From: Hypsibius dujardini
Lineage: Eukaryota > Tardigrada > Eutardigrada > Parachela > Hypsibiidae
DNA: 41,679 nt
Reading direction: 5' to 3'
Assembly (NCBI GenBank): GCA_001579985.1
Contig: LRSR01006812.1
Coordinates: 1-41,679 of the forward strand
This document shows positions 10,673-21,928 of this stretch, in pieces (the first letter of the stretch is position 1; each line of letters opens with the position of its first letter). The translations under genes were made by a program, and so were the position numbers. The notes under the pieces are model-generated. The model saw nothing but the letters and a program-made list of their open reading frames with translations, was not told the origin of the DNA and made no database searches.

Positions 10673-12543
10673 TCACGTTCGCATGCCCAGCTTCTGCTTC
10701 TCCCGGACGCGCTTCTTCGCGACGTTCAGCTGGCGCTCCTTCCACTGACTCTTGCGGAGTTTGATGGGCCGATTGCCGACGTACTTGCCGTTCATCTCCT
10801 TCATCGCGCGGGTAAAGTCGTTGGGGTCCTTGAAGCTGACGAATCCGTAGCCCTTGCTCTTGTTGGACTTTTTGTCGCGGATAATCTTAGCCTTCTGGAA
10901 GCTGGGGTACTTGCGGAAGGCTCGGGCCAGCGCCTCGTCGTTGACTTCGTTGCCGAGGTCGCCGCAGAAGATGCGAAAGTCGTTGGGATCCCACTCCGCC
11001 AGGCTGGAGTCTTCCCACACCTCGCCGCCGGCCGTGCGGACGTACTTGATCTTCTTCTTGGCCTTATTGGAAAGTGCCTTGTCTTCCAGGGACTTCGGGG
11101 TGATTTGAGGGCCCATCACCGGCGGCTCTTTCGACTGCAAAAACAATTGTCAACCGATTCGATCATTTCCATTTAATCTAATTAATAAAATCTAATTAAT
11201 ATAATAATTTAAATCTATTTAATAAATTTTAATAATATTTTAATCTAATTAATTTAATTAATCATTTCAATTACACAATTAGGGAGCGTTCAGCAATAAC
11301 TTCAGCGCCATTTAGGGTGGGGGGTTGTACTTTGATGACGAACTCTGACGGAAGGGAGACGGAGTTAGGTCGTCTAATATCAGGCGCTGACGTCATTGTT
11401 CAACGCTCCCATATTACATTTTAATCAACTTAAATACATGTTATGATTTATGAGAAATTGGCTTGAATTATGACTTTTATATTTCAAGTTCAACAATATG
11501 AAATGTTATGGAATAAATCAAAAGGTATCATATATATTTGAATCAATCAATCAATCAATCAACAGATCTATGAACTGACCTGCATGGCCATGGCTTTCTG
11601 TGCGTCCAACATGGCTTTGTTAGCGCTGACTTGCAGCATGTTTTGCTGCGGGAGCCGCTGTGGCTGGCTGGTGGAGGCCTGTGCGGAGGATGAGGCGGCT
11701 GCCAAAGAGGCCAGTGCGGCTTGGGTGATGCGCGGTGTGAACATGGGCGGCGCCATCATGACTGGCTGGAATACCGGCGGTTGGAAGGATGGATAGGCGA
11801 GCTGCGGACCTGAAACAACCGCCAGATGGGATGATATTAGTTACATAAAAAGTCGGAGTACTAGTGCGAGAATGCAGCGAGACAGACAGATGTTTCGATA
11901 AATAAGTACACAGACATACAGACAAACGAATAGACAGACAGACATGCAAGCAAACGACGGACGGATAGAGAGAAAGTCAGACAGACAGACAGATCTACAG
12001 AAAGACATATAAACATACAAACAGATAGACAGACAGACAGACAGACAGACATGTAAGCAAAAAGTCAGTGAAACAGAGAAATAGATAGAAAAGCAGAAAG
12101 ATATACCGACAGAGAGACACACAATCAAAGAGATAAACAAAATAACAAACAGAGAGAACGATAAACGGACAGATGAGATCAAGACTGAAGCAATATATCG
12201 GAGGCAACAAGGCACTCAGTCAGTCAATGACACAAAACAAATAGTGAATTAGTAGTAATATTACAATCAAGCAATCAATCAACAGACCTGCATGGACCAT
12301 GTAAGGTTGTCCTGGAGGCGGTGGACGTGGTCCCGCCGGGGGTCCCGCTCGCGTCAGTTGATGCGGGATGAATCGCACTGGTGTAGCAGCAGCCATGGCC
12401 GGTCCCTGACCGAAAAAAGGCTGAGAAGGTCCCGCCACAGTCGCTGGTTGAGGTGGGCCAGGGCCATACTGCGGTTTTTGAGACGTCCCAGCCAGTTCCA
12501 TCTCAAAACGACGCATTTCTTCCTCCATATTGCCGTTCGCCAT
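10673..12543 (-). CDS. RBM42: RNA-binding protein 42 (RRM protein)
   Basis: Exons 12543-12288, 11809-11580 and 11134-10673 (phases 1 and 0) give 315 aa. The N-terminal half is Pro/Gly/Ala/Gln-rich low-complexity sequence after an acidic start (MANGNMEEEMRRFEMELAG). The C-terminal third is the RBM42 RRM: RNP2 RIFCGDL near residue 216, RNP1 KGYGFVSF near 256, then GKYVGNRPIKLRKSQWKER, followed by a lysine-rich tail. WEDSSLAEWDPNDFRIFCGD is near-diagnostic for RBM42. The human protein is 480 aa; the difference lies in the low-complexity region, and a missed exon there is possible. The family works in pre-mRNA splicing, near U4/U6.U5 tri-snRNP components, and is nuclear with stress-granule association. 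Intron 1 holds a satellite, and intron 2 holds a 129-bp MITE. Confidence 0.93.
11282..11410. mobile_element. MITE with GGGAGCGTT termini in RBM42 intron 2
   Basis: 129 bp with terminal inverted repeats of about 28 bp. Both ends begin GGGAGCGTT and reach TCAGCGCC, with four mismatches between arms. The interior is non-coding. Flanking TTA/ATA may be a short target-site duplication. Confidence 0.7.
11880..12170. repeat. (CAGA)n satellite in RBM42 intron 1
   Basis: Degenerate CAGA/CATA tetramers fill most of the 478-bp intron, so the transcript strand reads TCTG. Several Cys/Ser/Leu-rich open frames here are artefacts. Confidence 0.92.
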
Positions 12544-12893
12544 GTTTCTCAGTCCCAGCTAGAATGCTAAGAGCCAGAGAAAAGAAATCCCAGGATAATT
12601 GCAGTATTCGAAAAAAAACTATCAATTAATGACGGTTAATACAGATGAACGGTTGATTGATTGGCTGATTGCAATGAGAAGACATCTGCCATAAAACAGA
12701 TTGATTAATTGTTCATTGATCAGTAAGAGCGCTTAATTTCTACTAATCTTTCAAATGACAAATCCTGCATCCGATCGGGCACACCATGAATATAACAATG
12801 TTAAAATCTCAAAAGATATATTCAAATTTCTTAACTATATCGTGAAAAATGTGGGAGACTCCTTTTAGTGAATCATTCAAAACAAAATGTAAA

Positions 12894-13063
12894 TGCTGTC
12901 GGATAAGTTATCGATTGATTGGTCGATTGGTTGTGACTGTGTAGAATACACGTGCTGTCGCCTACGTTATCGATTGATTGGTCGATTGGTTGTGACTGTG
13001 TAGAATGCACGTGCTGTCGCCTAAGTTTTCGATTGATTGGTCGATTGGTTGTGACTGTGTAGG
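12894..13063. repeat. 59-bp tandem repeat, about 2.9 copies
   Basis: Units start at 12894, 12953 and 13012. Each begins TGCTGTCG, continues TCGATTGATTGGTCGATTGG and ends TGACTGTGTAG. Copies differ at only a few positions, so the amplification looks recent. The last unit is truncated. Confidence 0.92.
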
Positions 13064-13585
13064 AAAATGTAGGAACAACGCGGGCATTTTGTGCGTAACA
13101 TTTAACCCGGAAAATACTGCTTACCTCGGGTTGGATCCTTAAAGCTTCATAAATAATATCTCGACCTGATACAACAAGCAAATGGATATGCGTGACTTAA
13201 GTTTTTTGAGGAGCCAAAAAAAATGAAGACGCCGTTGAATTTACGATTGACGTTCGACACTACGGAAATGCACATTGGTGTGCGCACTTTGTGCAATGCG
13301 CACAAAGGCATAAAAATTCAACAATTTCAGCACCTACAGTCAAGTCACTTGGGGTGCCAAATTCAGAATCACTTCGAAATATTTTTTTTAAATTTTTGAC
13401 CTATTTTAGTGATCAATATTAAAAGTTGTTTTGCAAGTAAAGTGAAGCAAACTTTTTTGGGTGTTATTTCAAAGTTGGGAAAACACTGGTATTAATTCAT
13501 CATTTATTTATTTAATCCTCCTTCATTTTCACGGTAAAAATAGTGATTTTTAGAATTACGCTAATGATAATCTTTTGATACAATT

Positions 13586-13789
13586 CCATTTGAAATTCAA
13601 TTTGGAGTCGACTGACATCAGCCAAAGATATTGCGGAGGTTAGTGGGCGGAGCTACAGGAAAATACTGAACAACTTCGCTGGAATTTCGTATCCTTTTTG
13701 ACAAATCCTTTTTTCCCAGAGCTCCGCCCCCCTGATCTCCGAAAAGTATTCGGCTGATACCAATCGACTCGAAACTGAATTTGAAATGG
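13586..13789. mobile_element. Palindromic MITE, copy B
   Basis: About 204 bp. Its ends are CCATTTGAAATTCA and the complementary TGAATTTGAAATGG, with inner boxes GGGCGGAGCT and AGCTCCGCCC. Same family as 6036-6223 by end sequence, the CATCAGC word and the inner GC box, but considerably diverged. Confidence 0.7.
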
Positions 13790-13950
13790 GGTAATGTTAA
13801 AATAGTCATATTAAATATGGCTATAAAAATCAGTGAAAATCTATTTGTTTTTTATGAAATTTCGAAATCCGAAATACACTGGAAGATTCCATTTCTCCTG
13901 ATTTTCATTGTAAGCTTTTAATTTTGAAAAAAATAATGTTTGGCACTAAT

Positions 13951-14151
13951 CCTCTCCAAATTTAGTTTGACATCGATTGGCATTAGCAGAACATCCTTTG
14001 GATGTCAAGGGGCGGAGATATGGATCACATCTGGAATGTCACTCGGAAGTTTCCGGTCTACACTGAAACTGACCCATAGCTCCGCCCCCTAACATCCAAA
14101 AGAGATGCTGTTAATGTTAATCGATTCCAATTCCGATTCCAATAGGATTAT
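13951..14151. mobile_element. Palindromic MITE, copy C
   Basis: About 200 bp. It shares GATTGGCATTAGCAGAA, GGATGTCA and GGGGCGGAG with copy A, and ends in the mirrored AGCTCCGCCCC, ACATCC and AATCGATTCCAA. It lies 161 bp from copy B. Confidence 0.72.
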
Positions 14152-14761
14152 GTTTACAAATCGTGAAATCAAACATTTTCCAAACGTCGAAATTTTCACG
14201 GTGAAAATGAGGGAAAATGGAATCTTCCCGAGTTTTCCGGACTTTGAAATTCGCCAAAAAATAGTTCTTTAAAGACCACACCGGTAAAATAAATTTTATA
14301 AATCACTATTCATATTGTTTTAAGTTATAAAAATAAAGTGGATACTTTTTGCGTTCCACCTCTGAAAATCGTCCCAAATTATTTACTGTAGTGACTAATT
14401 TTTAATTAACTAAAAAGCCTTATGATTTTTTTATTATCTCTAATTGCAATGTCGACCTGATTGTAGGTTTTACCATCCCTAAGTTTGAACATAATTGTAA
14501 GAAAACAGATTAAACAAAACATCAACTGCACTATCACAAACTGACAAGACTAGAAGATGGTAGAATTAAACACCGTTTCACCCGGAAATCGCTCCTTCGC
14601 AGAACCGACAAAATTCTGGTTTCACCCCGACGACGACACAGACCGGAGGAACAGCTGGAACAAACCCCGCGAATTGTAGCATGACACTGTAATTACTAAT
14701 CACGACAGCAAAATCTGAATTTCAACCGTCACAGAGTAGAGAGTGGTATCATATTGCATCC

Positions 14762-17700
14762 TCAGTCAGCAATCCTCGTAACTCCCTCACAGTACTCCAA
14801 ATGTTTGGCGTATTCGAGGTAGACCGGTGTGTTCTGTCCGGGGACGACGGCCAATTGTTCCAGCAGGTTTTTGAGGTATCCGATTGCCTCGGCAAATTGG
14901 CGGCGATCCATGCAGTCGTGCGATAACTCGGACAGCGCTCCAGTCATCGCGCTTTCGTACCGTTTTCCATGCTTCCTGCGAGATTGGAAAAAGAGACGAC
15001 TAGAACAGCAATTCCAACAGACAAGGCTGACAGAGAGAACATGGACCGGTCGGATAATAAACGAAGAGGTACGCAATCAGGGCGACAGACAAGGAGACCG
15101 ACGGACGGACAGACGTCACAAAGAGACAGACAAGCAGACAGATAAACAGATAAACAGACAGGCAGACAGATAGACAGAAGGACAAACAGGCAAACAGACA
15201 GGCAGACAGATAGAACAATTACAGATAGGCCGTCAGACAAGATATGCAAAAACGGCGACAGTCAGGGAGATGGTCTTGGACAACGAGATCACTAAAAGTT
15301 GGCAAGCTAAATAAAGTTTCGGGAAACAGTTCTAGACAATTCGAGCTCAAAAATGCAGCCAAACTCACTCCAGTGCTGGAAGAGCTCGTTTCAGGCACGC
15401 AACGGACTCGTCATTCTTCCCCTCCTCAACGAGTAGGCCGAAGAGGTCCAAACTTGCCAGGCCCAAGGCGAAATTGGTCGGATGCAGAATGTCTGCGCCA
15501 CTGTTGAGCAGTTCCTCAAGCCGGAACCGCCGCTTCGACGACATCTCCGCAACCTCCTCCCCGGGAAGTTTTGCCTCCTCCTGATCCCGCACAATACGAG
15601 ACAGCAGAGTGCTCGCCGTGCAAACCCGACTGGTATTGTTCGATCTGCAAGACGGGCAGACATGACTGTTTCCGGGTGGTCCAGACACAAACGGTATCGC
15701 TTCCAGACATGTCGGATTCAGACACTTCACCGCGTATCGCTCTGATTCCTACCGGCGGAAAAGAGAAAAGTCAGGCAAATCGGTAAGGCATTTCATCACG
15801 AAGCACATCGGTAAGGATTGAGGAAGATCGCTTCTTGCAAATCGTCCAAGGCTGTGGGGATTTCCTCACAATATGGGGAGTGGACGGAGGAGTGAAGGAT
15901 GCTGATGGATGGGTGGTTGTGGGAAGGTAGGGTTTAAGGTGTTGGTGGTATGAAATGCATACTGACACTTCGGTACTACAAGCAAGCGGGGCTTTCAGAG
16001 CGTTACCAGTTGCGGGTCGGTGCAGTACCGACAGGAGCATGTGAAAAAGTACTGCTGGCGGAGGAGTGACTGCCGAACTTGACGGATATTGAAAGTGGAG
16101 TCATAGGCAATACGAACCTGAAAAAGAGGAATGGGTAGACCGACGGCGAAAATACAGTCAAGACATGGGGCAGTAAACAGACAAGTTTCCAGTTTGGTAG
16201 GTGAACAGCCAGACAAAGGGGCAGACGGTCGGTCGAACAGATGGAGGGAGGGACAAACTCTAAGAGGGACCAGCGACCGGAGGGACCGACGGGCGGACAG
16301 ACGGAGGGACGGACGGAAAGGCGAAGAAGACGAAGAGAACGGATGGAAACGGACGGACAGACGGACAGAAGGAGGAACGGACGATTAGATGGAGACGATG
16401 GACGCAGAGATGGAGGTACCGATAAACAGACAGTACCGAGGAACGGACGAGGAACGCACGGAGATACAGGGACATGGAGGGAGAAACGGCCGGAGGGGCA
16501 GCCGGAGGGACCGCAGAAACGGACGGCCACACCGAGACAACGGACGGAGTAATGGAGGGAGAGACGGACGAGCTGAGAGCTGAGAGCTGAGAGCTGAGAG
16601 ACGGAGAGCCGGGGAGACGGAGGGAAGGACGGACGGGTGGAACGACTAACAGACAGATAGACATACAGAAGACAGGCAGGCAGGCAGGCAGACAGACAGA
16701 CAGACAGGCAGGCAGACAGGCAGACAGACAGACAGATAGACAGATAGACAGCAGACCGACGGAAGGGCAGCCGGACACAGAGAGACACAGCCGACAGATA
16801 GGCAAACCCTCACTAACATCGCTCAAGCTGGCAATGTCTGTAACCGCCTTGATGATCAAGGTCTTCCCATCAAACATCTGCACAGCGTTGTTGTCGCAAG
16901 AGTGATCCAACACCGACGGTCCCAGGTAAAGACCCTTGGCGACGTCCCCGACAAAGTAGTCCGCAATGGAGAAAGCATTCGTGTGGAAGCGACCATATAT
17001 CCGTACGAAGCTGGAATAGTCCGGACATACGCGGCCGGCTTTGTCAAGGACAGCAATGTACGGCCGCATATGGGCGTATAACTGCATGACAGCCGGGTTG
17101 GGATAGAGTTCCTCCTGATGAGACATCAGGTCGTTGAAGGTCCTCTCCGACGTTGAAGCACATACCGATTTATCGTCCCCTATTTCTCCCCGCTGAAGCA
17201 CACACAAAATAATTAACAGCGATAATGCTCAAGTAAAGGATAAAATAAAAAAGTCGTTTGAATTTCAACATCAATTTATTCATTGATTGATAACGGACAC
17301 AAGGTACATCCCGATTTGCTTAAAAGTTTCTATAAATGTGTAATCGTGAAGGCAGATGGTCACTATTTAATTCGTGTTTAATTATCATTCTTAAACAGGT
17401 TAAACCACAACAGAGCAGAAGGCGTTTCGTTGACGTACATGTAAACTTTTTTCCCGCATCCCTCACTCACAATCAAATCTGTTTACCGTTAATTTAATGA
17501 TTATCTTGAACATGATCAGTAGATAGTCGAACGACAATGTGCCTCGCCCTGCTCCATTCGGATCGGCAAGAGCTTTGGCAAGTAATTTGCACTCGGACTT
17601 GTGTCGATTCAGCCAGTCCTCTTTCTGCCATGAAATACAAACAGAATTGTTAATTAAACGGTATGAAAATGTAAAATAATGTAGCTGTAAAACCAGCTTT

Positions 17701-18580
17701 AACCAGGGATGACTAAAAGACTACAAAAACAGTTTTAGTTACTAAAAATTTAAGTGGCAGAATGTGAAAAAAAAATTCAGTTAGTCAACTGGTCAACTAA
17801 TTTCGACTAAAACTTGACTAAAAATGTTATGCCAATATTATTCGAATTATACTATGATATTTAATTATGTTATTTTGCCAATATCGCAGCTGTAAAACTA
17901 GATTTACCTAGGGATGACAAAACTAAACCGAAACAAAAACTTTAAACGGCTGATTTCCTGGTTTTATTTTTTTTAATTATTTTAACTGAAAAACTAAACG
18001 AAAAGTTCTAATTACTAAAAATTTATGTGGGAAAAGCAAGAGGAGAAAAATGTCAAATAATGAATTAGTCAACTAATTTCGACTAAAATTTTTATTACCT
18101 TTTACTGATCAGTTTCATAGCTTTAGTTTGTTTACGTGACTAAAACAAAACTACAGCGAAGAATTAAGTTAATTTTTTAGTCAGCTAAAAAACCACTGAA
18201 TTTCTAGTTACTAAAACCATAAGTTGAGAAACCAGAAAAAAATAAGCAACTAAATTTGAGGCAAAAAATTTTTAGTTAACAGAAGAAACTAAACTAAAAA
18301 TTCTTAGTGACTTTTTTAGTTGACTAGAAAAGCTATTTAGTCAACAAATATTAGTGTATGCCAAATCTAAATAAAACTAAAGACTAACTTGACAAACAGG
18401 CGAGCAGTAGTGGGCGAAGGCACACTGAGTGCATCTGCGAAGCTGCTCCTGTGAGGATGAGGGCTTCCTAAGGCACATGTAGCAGACACTGTTAGCGGCA
18501 CTCTCCAGGACGGAGTAGATCCATGGATTGCTCCGGTAAATGACGTCCCCCAACTTATACGCCGGTTCGTTCTTCGACAT
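14762..18580 (-). CDS. SMYD-type SET/MYND lysine methyltransferase
   Basis: Exons 18580-18389, 17624-17487, 17192-16818, 16117-16007, 15739-15369 and 14975-14762 (phases 0,0,0,0,2) give 466 aa. A MYND zinc finger spans residues 33-76: CYMC, C50/C53, YCSPVC, then H72 and C76. The SET core in exon 3 shows GRFHTNAFSI and LDHSCDNNA, the equivalent of the usual NHSC motif with Asp for Asn. Exons 4-5 carry post-SET cysteines (FTCSCRYC, then KCLNPTC), and the C-terminal part is helical, as in SMYD TPR-like domains. SMYD enzymes methylate lysines on histones and cytosolic proteins; subfamily is uncertain (SMYD3-like layout). The usual N-terminal GxG segment of the SET fold is absent, so an upstream exon may exist. 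A TAA lies in frame two codons before the ATG, but an acceptor (CTAAAG) could start the exon right at the ATG. Introns 3 and 5 are filled with CAGA satellites. Confidence 0.85.
15060..15240. repeat. (CAGA)n satellite in SMYD intron 5
   Basis: CAGACAGATAAACAGA-type tetramers within the 393-bp intron. The transcript strand reads TCTG. Confidence 0.9.
16230..16800. repeat. Long degenerate GGACGGACAGA satellite in SMYD intron 3
   Basis: About 570 bp of purine-rich tetramer-derived repeat: GGACGGAC/GGAGGGAC units on the left, four AGCTGAG heptamers near 16570-16598, and regular CAGG/CAGA tetramers at 16660-16750. It yields a spurious 261-aa frame on the - strand and basic frames on the + strand. 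Confidence 0.92.
17683..18340. repeat. Duplicated TTAGTCAAC-rich repeat in SMYD intron 1
   Basis: Two diverged copies of a segment of about 200 bp (from about 17683 and about 17887) share CAGCTGTAAAAC, AGGGATGAC, ACTAAAAATTTA and GTCAACTAATTTCGACTAAA. Degenerate ACTAAAA/TTAGTCA words continue to about 18340. The origin is unknown. Confidence 0.65.
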
Positions 18581-20873
18581 CCTTTAGCTGCAGCAAAAGC
18601 AGACAAACATTCTCATTAATTGGTATCTTCTATTCACAATATCCAACGTTTCAAAAATATAAACATAAATAGCAATACATAAATATGTCTCATTACGAAG
18701 TTAATTTGTAATGCATGTACATAACCACTGTAATGTAATACAATTTGTGATGAGTGGCGCCAGTTGCAAATACAGCTTGAGAATGTGCTACATGCTGTAC
18801 AGTGCAGTACAAGGCCCCCCCTCCACCCTGTGACCAAAAATCTTTTAATTCTGTGTTTCACAAATGCGTAAGAATGTGTTCTTGTTCTTTCCGTTGAGAG
18901 GAGTTCCCTTATTCCAGAACACATATTTTTTAAAATCAAAAACTCTTTAAAGGTGGTACATAGAAGGCAATGTTACCACAATTTACGTTGATTGATTGCG
19001 GAATTATGCTGTTCGACCGTATTCTAGCATTGGTAACAGCTAAAAGCGTGACACGATCCTTCATCACAATGAAGAGAAGCAGAAGCAGCTTTTTGTTGGC
19101 ATCAATTGTGGGCATGATGGTATGTGGTTGCGTCATTTGGGAAATTGACTGCACACAAACTTTCATTTTCTTCGTACGTAAAACGTCGGAAAGTGGGAAA
19201 ATGGGAGTGATTGACAATACATGTAAAAGCAAAAGCATTCTGAAAAATAAACAGTCAGGTAGGTACGCAGGCAAGCAAACAGACAGACAAACAGACAGCT
19301 GAACAGAATGGCTGAGTGAAAGACAAACCATTGCAATTTGCATATCCAATCATTTCCAACAGACATAATTTCTAAAGATGTCGTACGTTAAAGGTATTTT
19401 TATTTACATGCATAATTTCGAAAAGAATAATCGCCAAGGGAAGAAGTCTTTTTAGTTAGATAAAAATAGCTGTCTTCAACGGAAATTCATGATTTTCATC
19501 TGTCCGTTGGGAAAGTATTAACGCTCGAACCAGGGGTTCATTGATTCATTATAAGACGCATCCGGTATTATTTCTTTCATCGATATTTCAAGGTTGTTTT
19601 GCCGTTATAAGGTAGTCAAAACTTTTTAAATAAATAGATTGAATCGATCGAGCACCTAAAATAATCTTTTAAAAATAGGTTAAGTCGACGGTAAATGATA
19701 AAAAGTGATTTAAAAAAATGTATATAATGCATATAATGTAATTTAATAATAGTATATTATAATATTCATGGAATAAAGTTGGCAGATTAATTTTGTTCTA
19801 TATTCAACGCGGAATTAATTATGGCTCTAGGGCCAATCAACGGTCGGTGGACAAAAATTATTTCTTTCAGCGCGAAATGAATTATGGCACCCGGCCGAAA
19901 AAGCGGCAGTTAAAGAGTTCCTTTTTGTACAAAAAAGTCGTGAAATTTGTTCCGCAAAAAGTCCTGAAAATGTTACTAGAATCTTCGAAAACATGCTAGG
20001 GGTGGAAATGATTGAGCTAGCTAGTTCAGTGATTTTGACATTCACCACCACTTCAAACAGCGAAATTCTTCTTTTATACATACACAACGCAATTCTCTCC
20101 TACCCGCTTTAGTTTTAACACTATTTCACTCGCTAGTGTGCTGTGTGATACAACACACACCAACACACTCCCCAGGGCTTCGAAATTAAAAATGGCTCTA
20201 GCTAACGACCATACTAATAAAATCCAGCTGAAAATAAAATGAACAAGCAATCGCGAGCAGAATAAAAACATTGAACTCACTAAGAAGATGTTTTGATTCC
20301 CTATTTAGAAAATGTCAGCTTTTTTCAGGTTGTTGTATGGAGGCGCAACAGCGCCGCCTAGCGGTGCGGCACTATTTGAGCAGGGAAACTGCCAAATGAA
20401 CCCTAGTCATGTCAACCAAGTTAGGTACTTTCACTATTTAAACGAACTTTGGCTGACTCGGTACTACCCCCGTATACTCAAACCACCCGGCTACCAGAAA
20501 ATTAAATAAGCTATATGGGAAATGATGAACCTAATACTTAACATAAATGCTCAATCTTGTTTAGTGGTTTACGTAAAACATCGTCTAATTCACTAAGTAT
20601 AATAATTATATTTGTAGAAAGTGGCACGTACATGTATTCCTAAGAACTTTCGCAATAATAACTGAATCATATTACTTCTGGCTAACGATATTGCAGCGCT
20701 TGAATTCCTGTATTTTATGAGTCATTTCATCAGTTCCAGTTCGCGTGATCACGCGTTTATTTAGACTGTATAAATTTGAAGCAATTTAACTGATTGTGGT
20801 TTAATATTTTTACCTGGCTTGGATTTTTAAAATAACCTACCTCTTCTATTTTTATTTCCCCAGTGTTAGTCTC
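18581..20873. other. Gene-poor stretch
   Basis: No gene is firmly supported. 19240-19310 carries a short CAGA array flanked by a 50-bp sequence that recurs in BBS1 intron 7. 18936-19349 has a 137-aa minus-strand frame, half of which is satellite. 19804-19912 contains two imperfect copies of a segment of about 60 bp (GAATTAATTATGGC versus GAATGAATTATGGC). Confidence 0.4.
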
Positions 20874-21036
20874 CAAACTCTAACTGCAACTTTGTGAGCA
20901 GTACTACGAGCAGGTATGAAATGATTATGAAAATTAATAAGCACCTCTTTTCCTTTGATATTGACTCCGAAAAATATTTAAATTAGATTAAATTTTTTAT
21001 AAAATAAATTATCTTAACATGCTCTTGCAGGACAAA

Positions 21037-21928
21037 ATGGCGGACGATGAGCGTCAGCGTGAGCGTAAAAAATGGTTCATAATTCAGAATAGATACGCAA
21101 CCATCTTGGTAAACGATTCTGAGGATCTAAATTTAGGTGATGCGGTAACTATTGTTTTTATGATAAACCCAAAATGCATTATATAAAAAAACCAGGGTGC
21201 GTATCAAACAATTATCAAGCCTTCCGCAAGGATGTTCAAAATCTGATCACCAAATCGAAAGAGGATTTCGTTAAACTACAACTACTTGTAGGTAAATAAA
21301 CATATTTAGTTCCGCCACCTGATGGAACCACAACTGATAGGGAGAAACAAGGTAGGTATTCCGGGCACAAGTGGATGTGGTTACAGTGGTTTTAGATAAT
21401 TCGGATGTGACAAGCAATGATGAAAAATGAAACAAATTCATACAGACAGAAACTTCAAAAATATATTCGCTGAAAAAATGTATAGGTTGCCGTTTTTTTG
21501 AATATTTTCATATCTGATTCGTACAGCTGCATATTAACATAATTAGTTTTGCTACCCTTCTGTTTGTTAAGGTCAACGTTCTCGTTTTCTGCTGACCTAT
21601 TTTCGTTCTATTCATCATGACTGTCTAGTGGGTGAATAGAAATAATAAAACCAGATTCTCTCAAAATGCGAAAACATATAGTACGCGATATTTGTTAATC
21701 TTTGTAATTTCCTTTAAGTGGATAATTCTCGGTTCTTGACTGTAAATTATTTCAAGAGTTTAGCAGGAAGTTTTGTAATCCTTTCATTTACCTTTTTTAT
21801 ACGCACACACTCACACAGGTTACACCCTAAACTACGGTGAGATCGCGGTATTCGCCTATGTGGATGATATCCTTCGGGATTATGCATTCAAGGAGGTTCA
21901 AAATTCGCTGCGTTATGCTGCATTATGA
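21037..21928 (+). pseudogene. Small spliced gene or remnant of unknown family
   Basis: A coherent chain of coding-like segments: 21037-21136, 21196-21291, 21310-21351 and 21819-21928, all joining in phase 1, would encode 115 aa starting MADDERQRERKKWF and ending at TGA. A non-coding leader exon is plausible at 20874-20913, with an acceptor just before the ATG (GCTCTTGCAG). The gap between segments two and three is only 18 bp (GTAAAT...TTTAG) and contains TAA in frame, far below the 73-bp minimum of other introns here. Coding-like sequence also continues past the TGA in another frame (reading VVRKSYSDLFDRIR near 21975). This suggests a decayed or truncated gene. A LINE fragment follows within 130 bp. 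Family not recognised. Confidence 0.45.

Larger units (their letters stand above)
12544..14761. other. Gene-free stretch between RBM42 and the SMYD gene
   Basis: No gene is supported. It contains a three-copy 59-bp tandem repeat (12894-13063) and two MITE copies (13586-13789, 13951-14151). 14160-14760 is AT-rich unique DNA, probably including the 3' end of the SMYD transcript. Confidence 0.5.

Noticed and set aside
10658-11176. 172-aa open frame on the + strand over RBM42
   Set aside because: Antisense shadow of the RBM42 RRM exon; the minus-strand frame has unmistakable RNP motifs.
16003-16788. 261-aa Ser/Pro/Arg-rich minus-strand frame
   Set aside because: Most of it is the degenerate intron 3 satellite of the SMYD gene. 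Only the 16007-16117 part is coding, in another frame.
18936-19349. 137-aa minus-strand frame as a C-terminal exon
   Set aside because: The first third is satellite and its flank, the rest has no recognisable family, and no partner exon or poly(A) signal was found.
19793-19999. 68-aa frame with two similar halves
   Set aside because: It reflects an imperfect tandem DNA repeat of about 60 bp in AT-rich DNA, with no gene context.
21819-21895. YVDDIL in the fourth segment of the 21-kb gene as a retroviral-type RT active site
   Set aside because: None of the neighbouring RT motifs are present on that strand, and the block joins by phase to upstream exons that do not look like RT. Chance resemblance is more likely.
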